From an uncultured Paenibacillus sp. (GTDB taxonomy: Bacteria > Bacillota > Bacilli > Paenibacillales > Paenibacillaceae), in contig CALAWP010000094.1 of NCBI GenBank assembly GCA_937895345.1, forward strand, positions 1 through 59,617: DNA of 59,617 bases, given 5' to 3'. Shown piece by piece: positions 34,779-44,418 of the stretch. The notes beneath the pieces are model-generated. The model was not told the DNA's origin and did not search any database. It saw nothing but the letters and a program-made list of their open reading frames with translations. Position numbers and translations under genes: made by a program. Every line of letters begins with the position of its first letter. Within the stretch, counting starts at the first letter, position 1.

Positions 34779-37700
34779 TTATTTGTCCGTGATGCGAAGG
34801 AGTCCCCGATCCGTGACGACAAGCATGTCGGAGCCTGTCCACAACATTTGCGCCACGTTCGAGTTCAGATCCAGCTCATAGAATGCCCAAGTCTTCAAAT
34901 CGCTGGAAACGCCGATCGTCGAGCCGGCCAAATAGCGGTATTCCTTGCCGGTCCACGCCAGCTGCCCATTGGCGTAAAGCATGGGCGTATCCTCGACATA
35001 TTGCCTGTAGTCGCTTTCCACGGTCGTCCAGTTCACGCCGTCCTTGGACGTATAAATATAGTCGGACATGATGACGAAGCGGTCTTTGACCCACTGCACA
35101 TGCGCAAAGGCATAGCGATTCAAATTGTTGACGCTCCACCCCGGCAAATCGCGGCCGACCGTTCTGGACGTCTTCTTCCATGCCGTCGCGTTGGAGGAGG
35201 ACAAGATGATCGCCTGCTCGCCGCTGTATCCAACCGCTACCGTCGTGCCGTTATGCGCCGTGATGTCCAGCAGCCACCCGGACGATTTATACACTTCTTT
35301 CCACTTGATCCCGTCAGCCGACGTATACAGCTTCGTGCTGATCGTTCCCGCCCTGGTGTCCGCATAATTGCCGTAGGCGGCATATGTCTTGCCCGTCCAG
35401 ACCACCTTTTGCAAATCGATACCGGCGCCGAGCTTCCGAACCGTCCATTTGATCCCGTCCGGCGAAGTAAACGCATGCCGTCCGGTTACCGCCACATATC
35501 CTTTTCCGTTTGAAGCTGCGGACCGGATCGGCTCGTCCGCAAGCTCGGACACTTTGGAGGCAAACCGCTTGGTCCAATTTTTCCCGTCCTTGCTCGTCAG
35601 AATGGCCGGAATTTGCGCCCCGAGCCAGCCCGACTCGGCGGTTTGCGTTCCGGCGGCGATATACAGCCCGTTCGCCTGGAAGACATGGCTCAAGGCATAA
35701 AGCGGCTGTTCTTTCGCCAGGACGCTCCACGAGATGCCGTCCTTCGATTGCGCAATTAATCCGTATTCGTTGTAAGCGACAAACCGGCTGCCTCTCTTGG
35801 CGACCGTATATTCCCGGTTCAACCCGGATACGGCCGTCTTGGTCCAATGGACCTTATCCTTCGACGTTAACAAGACCGTCGTGCGCGAATATCCGTCCTG
35901 CGTGTAGATCAAATACCGGCTTCCGTTCCACAAGATTTCGCTTCGTGTAACATTGTGGAAGAGCGGTTCCCTGCGAACCGGCTTGAACGTTACGCCGTCC
36001 GCCGATTCCAGCATCGTGCCCTCGTTCCCGGACAGCACAATTGTCCCGTTGGCTTTCACCTCGTGCAGACTGGGCCAATACGGCCTGTACGGCATGCCGG
36101 CGCTCGGAATTCCTTCGTAGCGCAAATTTTTAACGGATCCGGACTGCATCGTCCATTTCGTCAGGTCGCTTGAAGTGAATACAATAAGCTCGGCGCTCAT
36201 ATTGCTCCCCTGATGGATTCGAAACTGGTTGCGGGTAGCCGGCTTGCCTTCGTACACATAGCCCCCGGCAATTGCGGTGTAACGTTTGCCGTTCCAGATG
36301 AGGGACGCGCCGGAACGCGGAATCGTTCCGACATGCTTCCAAGACGAGCCGTCTTTGGACGTCAGAATTAACGTCTGATCATCGTAAACGCGCCGGTCTG
36401 CGTTTGCCGCCGTCATCACGTAAGTTCCGTTTATGCGCTGAATGTCCTGCATGTTCAAGGCTGTACCGTCCTTGCTTTCCAGCGTGACGGCCGTCCAGCT
36501 TTTGCCGTCTTTGGAACCGTAGAGCTTCCCGGCATACCCGGAATGAACGCCGCCGTAATAAAACGTCTCGTTAGCCTCCAGGTACCGAATGCCCGGAGAC
36601 TGCAATGACGCCGGCAGCGGCTGCTTGCTCCACGTTTTTCCATTGTCGGCCGATCTGAGCAAATGCTCCTCATGCAGCGCAATCATCACGCCGTTGCCGC
36701 CGACGGCCAGTTCCTTAAACGGACCTGCCGGACCGGATCTGGACGCCTGAAACCGTTCATTTCCGTCCAGCAGCCGGGCGAAAAACAGTTTTCGCGGGCT
36801 TTTGATAAATTCCGCATCATCGTTCAAGCCCGTCTGGCCTTGATGGTTCAAGCCCCATGACCATACCTCGCCGTGTGCGTCGATGGCGAAGGAATGATCC
36901 GTATAGTAACCGTGCCCCGAGGAAATGCTTCGTATGTTTTGCAATTGCTTCACTTTTACCGGCACGGCGGAATCCGTGCGCAATCCGTTGCCCAGCTAAA
37001 AATTGTCGTTTTTGCCCCACGCCCATACGGTCCCGTCTTTCTTGAGCGCCAGGTAATGGCTGCCGCCGGCGGCGAGATCCTGAATATCGGTCAAATCGGC
37101 CGCCCGGAACGGGGTCCATGTCGGGTCGGCATACAAGGCCAAATCTTCGACCTGGTTCAACCCCCATGCCCATACGGTGCCGTCGGACTTGAGCGCGTAA
37201 TTCGGGCCTCCGTCGGTTGCGCTGACGATTTTGACAATATCGGTCAATCCTTCAACCTGACTTTCCTTCTCCATGCCCCCCAGCCCCAGAGACCAGACCG
37301 TGTCGTCCGTCTTGACGGCATAACCGTTGGACAGCTTGGACAGTTCGGCAATCGGAGCGGAACGGGTATGTATCTTGAACCAAGATCTGCCGGGATATTC
37401 GCTCCAGGCGTTGACAATCCCTTTGCCGTCTACGGCATAGAAATTAATGCCGTCGGAATAAATCGACGCTATGCCGCTTAATCCCGGAACCTGATCAAAC
37501 AATTGCTCCGAATTGGAATACTCGCCGTGCATCCAGACGGTTCCGTCTTTCAGCAAGGCGATCATTTTATCGCCCGAAGCTTCAATGTCGACGACGGTGC
37601 GGCCGTCAAAAAAATCAATGAGGTCGGGCGTATCATGGCCCCCGAAATAAAACCGGTCATACTGTCCCCATGCAAAAAGCTTTCCGTTATGATCCACAGC

Positions 37701-37859
37701 ATAAGCGGCGTCATCGGCGGCGATTACTTTTTTGAAGCCCGCTTGGACGGGGGAACCGGCATATACCGTCGATCGGCTGCCGGCGGCGCTTAAGGTTCCG
37801 GTTATACCAATTTCCAAAATTAGGAGAAAATAAATTAATTTTCGGATACATGAATGCAA
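34779..37859 (-). pseudogene. Secreted RCC1/BNR-repeat protein interrupted by an in-frame stop
   Basis: One frame runs from 37859 to 34779 (about 1,026 codons) and is broken only by TAG at 36998-36996. The first part has a signal peptide (KLIYFLLILEIGITGTLSAA) and several RCC1-type repeats (DGTVWAWGLNQVEDL, DGTVWAWGKNDN). The break falls in the middle of a repeat: GKNDNF, stop, LGNGL, where GKNDNGQLGNGL is expected. The rest continues with further RCC1 (EVWSWGLNHQGQTG) and then many BNR/sialidase-like S-DG-W repeats (SKDGKSWTAV, SKDGSSWKHV). It would be a cell-surface or secreted beta-propeller protein of unknown target. A TTG at 36983 could start the second part but has no ribosome binding site. 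ATG at 37868 sits directly on AAGGAG, so the TTG at 37859 is the preferred start. Confidence 0.82.
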
Positions 37860-37954
37860 AAAGGTCATCTCCTTATCATTCCAATGGCCAATATGAAAAA
37901 ATATCCAACAAAACTCATTTTATTCAACGTTTATCAAGATGTCTACCGTAAAAC

Positions 37955-37982
37955 AGAAAAAAACCTGCATCTGCATGCAGGT
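37955..37982 (-). terminator. Terminator of the small 49-residue gene
   Basis: ACCTGCAT and ATGCAGGT form a perfect eight-base stem around a four-base loop, with eight Ts following on the minus strand. It lies between the small gene at 38117 and the RCC1/BNR gene start, about 135 bp past the small gene's stop. The rest of 37869-38116 holds nothing else recognisable. Confidence 0.85.
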
Positions 37983-38116
37983 CCAAAGTAAAGTATATGT
38001 TAAAAAAGGGGGTCGATATTGATTATAGGTTAGCGATGTTAACAGAACGTTAGCGTTACATTACGAAAAGATTACAAAATCGAAAGCGTTTTTATCGGTT
38101 GTACAACTTCCCGGCG

Positions 38117-38266
38117 TTATTTAATATGACGGGGACGGCCGCCCCACTCCGCCGCCGCTTCCATTTCCGTCTCCAGCTCGGCCAGCAATCCGGCTTCCTT
38201 CCGGTCCGCGAGCAACAGCCGCTTGGCGGTCCGTTGCTGACTCTGTTCCTTTCTCGATTGACGCAT
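38117..38266 (-). CDS. Small hydrophilic hypothetical protein (49 residues)
   Basis: MRQSRKEQSQQRTAKRLLLA starts a highly charged, probably helical protein that ends EWGGRPRHIK before TAA. ATG at 38266 has GGAGG ten bases upstream, and a terminator follows, which favours a real gene over the other frames here. I do not recognise the family. It has no membrane segment or cysteine. In B. subtilis this position between dtd and hisS holds an amidase gene (yrvJ), which is absent here. Confidence 0.6.
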   Translation of the reverse strand: MRQSRKEQSQQRTAKRLLLADRKEAGLLAELETEMEAAAEWGGRPRHIK

Positions 38267-38348
38267 ACGCCGCCGTCCTCCAATAATCGAATCGAATCAT
38301 GGCGAAGCATGTCCGCCTAACGATTATTGTGTCCGAAACCGGCGCATA

Positions 38349-38792
38349 TTAAGCGCCGCTGTCGACAATCAGCGTAACCGGTCCCCAGTTAACCAGCTCA
38401 ACGTCCATCATCGCGCCGAAGCGGCCCGTCTCTACGACAAGCCCCTTCTCCCGCAGCGCCGCGTTGAAAGAATCGTAAAGCGCCTCCGCCCGCTCCGGCC
38501 TTGCCGCGGCCATAAAGTTGGGCCGCCGGCCCTTGCGGCAATCGCCGTACAGCGTAAATTGCGACACGGACAAGACGGCTCCTCCGACGTCGGCGACGGA
38601 TAGATTCATTTTGCCCGACTCGTCCTCAAAGATGCGCAGTCCCGACAGCTTGTCCGCCATCCAGCGAACGTCGTCCTCCGTATCTTCGTGCGTAAATCCG
38701 ACGAGCAGCACGAGACCCCGCGCAATGGAGCCGACCGTAGTCCCGTCAACCGTCACGCGGGCTTCCTTGCTTCTTTGCACAACGACTTTCAC
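38349..38792 (-). CDS. dtd: D-aminoacyl-tRNA deacylase
   Basis: This 147-residue enzyme removes D-amino acids (and glycine from tRNA-Ala) from mischarged tRNAs. The two cross-subunit motifs are SVSQFTLYGD (catalytic Thr) and NWGPVTLIVD near the C-terminus, with the Gly-Pro that excludes L-amino acids. Length is typical. It follows relA by 12 bp in the conserved relA-dtd order. Confidence 0.97.
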   Translation of the reverse strand: MKVVVQRSKEARVTVDGTTVGSIARGLVLLVGFTHEDTEDDVRWMADKLSGLRIFEDESGKMNLSVADVGGAVLSVSQFTLYGDCRKGRRPNFMAAARPERAEALYDSFNAALREKGLVVETGRFGAMMDVELVNWGPVTLIVDSGA

Positions 38793-38804
38793 ATCAATTC
38801 TCCT

Positions 38805-40994
38805 CTATTGCATAATGCGCTGGACGGAATAGATGTCCTGCACGCGCTTGATCTTCTCTACCACCGCCGTCAAATGATCGATATTGCGGATCAGGATGGT
38901 CATATGAATAAGCGCCATCTTGTTTTTGACGGAGCGGCCCGTCACCGCCGATATATTCGTCTTGCTTTCCGATACCGCTTGAAGCACCTCGTTCAGCAGC
39001 CCTCGGCGGTCATGCCCCGTAATCTCGATATCGACGCTGTAATTCGCATCCGCATTGTCTTCCCATTCGACCTCGATGACACGCTCCGCTTCCTCTCCGT
39101 CCGAGCCGAACGGAATATTCAAGCAGTCCATCCGATGAACGGACACGCCGCGGCCGCGCGTAATGTATCCGACGATCGCGTCTCCCGGCACGGGATTGCA
39201 GCAGCGCGCAAACCGGACCAGCAAGTTGTCGACGCCCTTGACGGTAACCCCGTTGTTCGGCCTGCCTTTTTTGGCGGACATGCCGGAGGCCGCCTTAATT
39301 TCCTTCAATTCGGCGGACAGCTCGATCTGGCTGGCTTCCTCCGCCTCCTTGCGCAGCTTCTCCGTCAGCTTTGTGCAAATTTGGGCGGCCGTAATGCCGC
39401 CGAAGCCGATCGCCGACATCATGTCCTCGATATCGTGGAAGGCGAACTTCGAGGCCGCATCCTGCAGCTTGTCGTCGGCCATCCAGGCGGACGGCTCCAG
39501 GCCGAGGCGCTTCAGCTCCCGCTCCAGCAGCTCGCGTCCTTTGGCGACGTTCTCCTCCCGCTTCTCCTTCTTGAACCATTGCCGGATCTTGCTTCGCGCA
39601 TGGGACGATTGCGCAATCTTGACCCAATCCTGGCTCGGGCCGTACGAATGCTTCGACGTCAATATTTCGACAATGTCGCCGGTCTTCAGCTTATGGTCCA
39701 GCGGCACGATGCGGCCGTTCACTTTGGCGCCGATCGTCCGGTTGCCGACCTCCGTATGGATCCGGTAAGCGAAGTCGAGCGGCACCGAGCCCGCAGGCAG
39801 CTCGATCACTTCGCCGCTTGGCGTAAAAACGAAGACGAGATCGGAAAAGAAGTCCATCTTGAGAGACTCCATAAATTCCGCCGCGTCCTTCGTTTCATGC
39901 TGCAGCTCCAAAATTTCGCGGAACCACGACATTTTGTCCTCGAAATTGCCGTTTGGCACGACCGTGCCTTCCTTGTACGCCCAGTGGGCGGCAATGCCGT
40001 ATTCCGAAGTGCGGTGCATTTCCCACGTCCGGATCTGCACCTCAGTCGGCTCCCCGTTCGGACCGATGACCGTCGTATGGAGCGACTGGTACATGTTCGC
40101 CTTCGGCATGGCGATATAATCCTTGAACCGGCCCGGCATCGGCTTCCACAACGTATGAATGATGCCGAGCGTCGCATAGCAGTCTTTAATATTGTCGACG
40201 ATGATGCGTATCGCAAGCAGATCGTAAATTTCGTTGAACTGCTTGTTGCGCGTCGTCATTTTTTTGTAAATGCTGTACAAATGCTTGGGCCTTCCCGAAA
40301 TGTCCCCGTCGATGCCCATTTCCTCCAGCTTTTCCCGGATGCGGCCGATGACGTCGTCGATAAACTGCTCACGCTCGGCGCGTTTCTTTTTCATGAGATT
40401 GGCAATCCGGTAATATTGCTGAGGGTTCAAATAACGGAGCGCGATATCTTCCATTTCCCACTTGATCGCCGATATCCCGAGCCGATGCGCAATGGGGCAA
40501 AAGATTTCCAGCGTTTCGTAAGCGATGCGGCGCTGCGATTCCTCGGATTGGTATTTCAGCGTGCGCATATTATGGAGGCGGTCCGCCAGCTTGATCAGAA
40601 TGACGCGGATGTCCTGCGCCATCGCCACGAACATTTTGCGGTAATTCTCGTTTTGCTGCTCTTCCTTGGACTGGAATTTGATCTTTTCCAGCTTCGTTAC
40701 GCCGTCGACCAGCATGGCGCAAGTTTCGCCGAATTTCGCGCGCACCGTCTGCAGATCGACCGTCGTGTCCTCCACGACGTCGTGCAGAAGCGCGGCAATA
40801 ATCGACTCGATGTCCATGCCCATGTCGACCAGAATGCCGGCCACCGTGACCGGATGCAAAATATAAGGCTCTCCCGATTTCCGCACTTGTCCGTGATGGG
40901 CCTGTTCTGCGAAATCATAGGCTTCCTTGATTCGGATAAGATCCTGCTCTTTCATATATATGGATGCCTTTTCAAGTAGCTGCTCTATGCCCAT
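38805..40994 (-). CDS. relA: Bifunctional (p)ppGpp synthetase/hydrolase RelA
   Basis: This 729-residue Rel enzyme makes and breaks the stringent-response alarmone on the ribosome. The N-terminal hydrolase has the HD motif in LLHDVVEDT and LADRLHNMRTL. The synthetase domain has the KxxS-like SIYKKMTTR and the acceptor region KDYIAMPKANMYQSLHTTV. The regulatory half contains TGS (VFVFTPSGEVIELPAGSVPL), a zinc-finger-like CC motif in ARCCNPVPGD and a C-terminal ACT domain ending DIYSVQRIMQ. Length is typical for Firmicutes Rel. ATG follows AAGGGA. The upstream gene apt has its own terminator, so relA-dtd is a separate unit. Confidence 0.97.
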   Translation of the reverse strand: MGIEQLLEKASIYMKEQDLIRIKEAYDFAEQAHHGQVRKSGEPYILHPVTVAGILVDMGMDIESIIAALLHDVVEDTTVDLQTVRAKFGETCAMLVDGVTKLEKIKFQSKEEQQNENYRKMFVAMAQDIRVILIKLADRLHNMRTLKYQSEESQRRIAYETLEIFCPIAHRLGISAIKWEMEDIALRYLNPQQYYRIANLMKKKRAEREQFIDDVIGRIREKLEEMGIDGDISGRPKHLYSIYKKMTTRNKQFNEIYDLLAIRIIVDNIKDCYATLGIIHTLWKPMPGRFKDYIAMPKANMYQSLHTTVIGPNGEPTEVQIRTWEMHRTSEYGIAAHWAYKEGTVVPNGNFEDKMSWFREILELQHETKDAAEFMESLKMDFFSDLVFVFTPSGEVIELPAGSVPLDFAYRIHTEVGNRTIGAKVNGRIVPLDHKLKTGDIVEILTSKHSYGPSQDWVKIAQSSHARSKIRQWFKKEKREENVAKGRELLERELKRLGLEPSAWMADDKLQDAASKFAFHDIEDMMSAIGFGGITAAQICTKLTEKLRKEAEEASQIELSAELKEIKAASGMSAKKGRPNNGVTVKGVDNLLVRFARCCNPVPGDAIVGYITRGRGVSVHRMDCLNIPFGSDGEEAERVIEVEWEDNADANYSVDIEITGHDRRGLLNEVLQAVSESKTNISAVTGRSVKNKMALIHMTILIRNIDHLTAVVEKIKRVQDIYSVQRIMQ

Positions 40995-41137
40995 GAAACG
41001 TCCCTTCCCAAGCGTAAACGGATAACGCCGTACGTATTGTATTCCTTTGATAATGCGAGTTTTCTCATATTATGCCTTCAATAACGCCGCCGCGTCAACT
41101 CCGCATCGGACGGCAGCCGGCCCGAAACCGCTTTTTT

Positions 41138-41191
41138 AAAAACAGCCGCCTATTTCGGCCGGCATGGCAATTCCGGCGAGAAATAGGCGGC
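41138..41191 (-). terminator. Terminator of recJ-apt
   Basis: GCCGCCTATTTC pairs perfectly with GAAATAGGCGGC, with an inner GGCCGG/CCGGC pair, and is followed on the minus strand by GTTTTTAAAAAA. It lies about 30 bp after the apt stop. Confidence 0.9.
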
Positions 41192-41222
41192 GTACGCCTT
41201 TGCAAGAAAGGCGGAAGGCAAA

Positions 41223-41753
41223 TTATTCGTAAGTCATAAGCGAGAAAACGTCGATGCCGTCCAGCTTTTCCCTGCCGTTCAAATAAGCGAGCTCGATCAG
41301 AAACGCGGCGCCGATCACTTCGCCGCCCAGCTGGCGGACAAGATTGATGGATGTGGCGATCGTGCCGCCGGTGGCAAGCAAATCGTCGGCGATAAGCACC
41401 CGCTGGCCGGGCTGGATCGCATCCTTGTGCATGGCAAGCTGGTCCTTGCCGTATTCCAGATCGTAGCTGGCCGTAATCGTTTCGCCCGGCAGCTTGCCGC
41501 TCTTGCGAATCGGCGTAAAGCCGACGCCCAGCGCAAGCGCAAGGGGCGCCCCGACGACGAAGCCGCGCGCCTCCGGCCCCGCGACGACATCGACGTTCAT
41601 ATGCTGTACGGCTGCGCGCATTTCTTCAATCGCCGCGCGGTAAGCTTCGCCGTCCTTGAGCAGCGTCGTAATATCCTTGAATCGGATGCCGGGCTGCGGA
41701 AAATCCGGTATGACCCGTATATAGTCTTTGAAAGATACTGCTTTGGTCACCAT
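41223..41753 (-). CDS. apt: Adenine phosphoribosyltransferase
   Basis: This 176-residue enzyme salvages adenine to AMP with PRPP. The signatures are DFPQPGIRFKDITTLL near the start, VAGPEARGFVVGAPLA and the PRPP loop RVLIADDLLATGGT. Length is typical. ATG at 41753 follows AAAGGA by six bases; the 13 extra upstream codons have no family sequence. It is 50 bp after the recJ stop in the conserved recJ-apt-relA order. Confidence 0.97.
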   Translation of the reverse strand: MVTKAVSFKDYIRVIPDFPQPGIRFKDITTLLKDGEAYRAAIEEMRAAVQHMNVDVVAGPEARGFVVGAPLALALGVGFTPIRKSGKLPGETITASYDLEYGKDQLAMHKDAIQPGQRVLIADDLLATGGTIATSINLVRQLGGEVIGAAFLIELAYLNGREKLDGIDVFSLMTYE

Positions 41754-41803
41754 GGTCAATCCTTTCTGTTCGCAATCTGCAATCTGGCACAACGGGCCTA
41801 AAC

Positions 41804-43825
41804 TTACGGAGCCGCCGCCGCATGACGGCCCGTGGACCGTTCCTCCGCCTTGCGGTAACGCAAGGAAGACGAGAGATCGCGCTTCTCGGGCGCCGGGACC
41901 GGCGTTATCGTTCCGTTGTCGACGATAATAAACTGCAACTCTTCGAATACGTCAAGCATAAGCTGAACCGCATCCGCCGTCAAGCCGCAATCCTTGGCCA
42001 GCCGGTCGGCGGCGCCGCGCAGCTCCGTCGCGCCGCTTCGCCGCAGCCGCTGATACACTTGGACAAATTGTTCCCGTGTCGGAAACGGAACGACGGCGGC
42101 GGCCTCCTGGTGCAAATCGTGCAGCTGCAGCTGCGGCCGGCGCCTGCCGTTCCATTCGTTGACCGACAGCTCGCCGACGATATCGAGCGGCTGGCCCGGC
42201 CGGATTTGCCCGGCCAGCTCCCCCATCCCGAAGGCGATGGCATCCAACGTATGGCCTTTGCCGCGAAGGGACAGCTTCAAATGTTTGCTTTCTTTGCCGA
42301 GCGCCCGCAATTCGGCGATGCCCGCGCCTTTGATCAGCAGTCTGGGCGAAGGATTGCCCATGCCGAACGGCTCCAGCAGCTCCAATTGCGAGATCGTGTC
42401 CAGCGTCGCTTCTTCAATCGCGCATTCCAAATCGATCACCGTCTTCGGGATCCAATCGTCCGGCTGCAGACATTGCGCGGCAAGGCCGCTCATCGCCTTC
42501 TCGAACTCGGGAAGGTTGTCCCGATGGAGACTCATGCCGGCCGCCGCCTGATGGCCGCCGTAATGATCCAGCAAATGGCTGCATGAAGTTAGCGCGGCGT
42601 GCAGGTCGAAACCGTCGATCGATCTCGCCGAGCCTTTGCACATGCCCGTCTCTCCGTCGATTCCGAGAATGACGACGGGCTTGTAATGCCGATCCAGCAG
42701 CTTCGAGGCGACGATTCCGATGACGCCCACGTTCCAGCCTTCTTCGGCGAGCACAATGACGGACGGCGGCTCTTGGCCCGCACGTTCGGCCGCCTTCACT
42801 TTATTTTCCCACTGCGCCTCGGCTTGTCTTGCCGTCTGATCAACGATGCGCTGCCGGTCCTTGTTCAGACTGTCCAAGCCTGCGGCGGCAACGATCGCGA
42901 AATCGTAGTCGTCCGATGTCAGCAGCTCGACGGCCCGCTTCGCATGATCCAGCCTGCCGGCGGCGTTAATCCGGGGAGCCATGCCGAAGGCAACGCCGGC
43001 GGACGTTATCGAGGAAAGCTCCATTCCTCCAGCCTCCGCCAGCGCCCTGAAGCCGATGCCCGGCTCCCGGCGCATGCGTTCCAGTCCGTACTTGACCAGA
43101 ATGCGATTTTCGTCCGTGAGCGGCATCAAATCCGCGATCGTGCCCAGACATACGATATCCGCCCACTCGAGCGGCGGCCGGCCCAGCAAGGCTGTCGCCA
43201 GCTTGAAAGCGACGCCCGCGCCGGCAAGCCCTTTGAATGGATACGAACAATCGGAGCGCTTCGGATTGACGACCGCGCAGGCGTCGGGTATGCGGTCGGG
43301 CGGCTCGTGATGGTCCGTCACGACGACGTCGATGCCGAGCTCCTTCGCGAACTCGATTTCTTCGTGCGCGCTGATGCCCGTGTCGACCGTTACGATCAGC
43401 GTCACGCCTTCCTCGGCCGCCAGCTCGATCGCCTTGCGGTTCAGTCCGTAACCCTCAAGCGAGCGATGCGGTATGTAATAATCAAACCGGTAATTCAAAG
43501 ATTGGAACAAACGGATCAGCAAAGAGGTGCTCGATACGCCGTCGGCATCGTAATCTCCGTAGATGCGAATCCGCTCTTCCCGTTCGCCCGCCGTTTGAAT
43601 CCGCTTTGCCGCTTCATCCATGCCGCGCAGCAAATAAGGGTCGTGAAGATGATCTTTCGTTCCATAAAGAAAGAGGCTGACGTCAGCCTCTTCCCGCAGC
43701 CCTCGCTGCACTAGCAGTCTTGCGACGAGAGGAGGCAGCGCGAAGACGGACGACAGCCGCCGCGCGGCTTCTTCGTTTTCTCCGCTCCACGCTTCCATCA
43801 CCCATCGGGTTTTGCTTTCAACCAC
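41804..43825 (-). CDS. recJ: Single-stranded-DNA-specific exonuclease RecJ
   Basis: This 673-residue 5'-3' ssDNA exonuclease acts in recombination and mismatch repair. The DHH phosphoesterase motifs are IYGDYDADGVSS, VTVDTGIS and VVVTDHHEPPD. The DHHA1 domain has GHQAAAGMSL and the OB fold follows near residue 460 (LDAIAFGM). It is about 110 residues shorter than B. subtilis RecJ (786, recalled), mostly at the C-terminus, so that extra domain is missing; other Bacillales members also vary there. The start is GTG, seven bases after GGGGGAG. It forms a unit with apt. Confidence 0.95.
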   Translation of the reverse strand: MVESKTRWVMEAWSGENEEAARRLSSVFALPPLVARLLVQRGLREEADVSLFLYGTKDHLHDPYLLRGMDEAAKRIQTAGEREERIRIYGDYDADGVSSTSLLIRLFQSLNYRFDYYIPHRSLEGYGLNRKAIELAAEEGVTLIVTVDTGISAHEEIEFAKELGIDVVVTDHHEPPDRIPDACAVVNPKRSDCSYPFKGLAGAGVAFKLATALLGRPPLEWADIVCLGTIADLMPLTDENRILVKYGLERMRREPGIGFRALAEAGGMELSSITSAGVAFGMAPRINAAGRLDHAKRAVELLTSDDYDFAIVAAAGLDSLNKDRQRIVDQTARQAEAQWENKVKAAERAGQEPPSVIVLAEEGWNVGVIGIVASKLLDRHYKPVVILGIDGETGMCKGSARSIDGFDLHAALTSCSHLLDHYGGHQAAAGMSLHRDNLPEFEKAMSGLAAQCLQPDDWIPKTVIDLECAIEEATLDTISQLELLEPFGMGNPSPRLLIKGAGIAELRALGKESKHLKLSLRGKGHTLDAIAFGMGELAGQIRPGQPLDIVGELSVNEWNGRRRPQLQLHDLHQEAAAVVPFPTREQFVQVYQRLRRSGATELRGAADRLAKDCGLTADAVQLMLDVFEELQFIIVDNGTITPVPAPEKRDLSSSLRYRKAEERSTGRHAAAAP

Positions 43826-43855
43826 CAGGCCTCTCCCCCTTCCCGATGCGGTTGT

Positions 43856-44275
43856 TTATTGAAGCAGCGTCGGCATATGCTCCTGATTCGGATCGTGATT
43901 TGATTTATACGGATAACCCGGGTCGTAGGGCTCTACGTAGACCGAGACGTCGGACAAATGCAGGAATCGGGCCATCAGCAGCATCTTGACCCGCTTGGCG
44001 ATTTCTTGCCCTTCCTGCACCGTAATTTTCGGATTGACGCTGATGACGATCTCGGCGACAACGTAATGCCCTTGCTCCCTGGCCCGAATCGATTCTACCG
44101 TCACGACGCCTTCCACCCGCTGGACGACCTGCATCAGCTCCTCGGCCGGCTCTTCCTTCCCCTCCGGCCTGCCCCGAACCTTCCGGTGCCGGTTAAACAG
44201 CGCGTCCAGCAAATTTCCCCATAAGCTTTTTCTGCTGTCAGGATTTTTTTTATCCTGCCGCGGTCTGGTTGACAT
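43856..44275 (-). CDS. Stand-alone CDF-transporter dimerisation-domain protein
   Basis: This 139-residue soluble protein corresponds to the cytoplasmic zinc-transporter dimerisation domain of cation diffusion facilitators: VEGVVTVESIRAREQGHYVV, EIVISVNPKITVQEGQEIAK and PYDPGYPYKSNHDPNQEH. The six-helix membrane part is missing; a basic leader of about 35 residues (QDKKNPDSRKSLWGN and FNRHRKVRGRPEG) takes its place. The ribosome binding site TAGGAGG before the ATG is strong, so this is a real start, not a 3' fragment. It may be a metal-sensing regulator or a partner of a transporter elsewhere. It is downstream of secF, with a hairpin repeat array filling the gap. Confidence 0.82.
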   Translation of the reverse strand: MSTRPRQDKKNPDSRKSLWGNLLDALFNRHRKVRGRPEGKEEPAEELMQVVQRVEGVVTVESIRAREQGHYVVAEIVISVNPKITVQEGQEIAKRVKMLLMARFLHLSDVSVYVEPYDPGYPYKSNHDPNQEHMPTLLQ

Positions 44276-44289
44276 TGGAACCTCCTAAA

Positions 44290-44407
44290 GGCTTTGCGGA
44301 GCAAAGCCACTTCGTAAGCATTAGCTTAGGCTTTGCGGAGCAAAGCCACTTCGTAAGCATTAGCTTAGGCTTTGCGGAGCAAAGCCGCATCGTAAGCATA
44401 GGCTCAG
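44290..44407. repeat. 39-bp tandem repeat with a perfect hairpin, three copies
   Basis: GGCTTTGCGGAGCAAAGCC, a perfect eight-base stem with a three-base loop, starts at 44290, 44329 and 44368, exactly 39 bp apart. The linker ACTTCGTAAGCATTAGCTTA is identical between copies 1 and 2. A half copy (GGCTTTGCTCCG) follows. The array fills nearly the whole gap between the secF stop and the ribosome binding site of the CDF-domain gene. No T-run follows any copy, so they are not simple terminators. Confidence 0.9.
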
Positions 44408-44418
44408 GCTTTGCTCCG

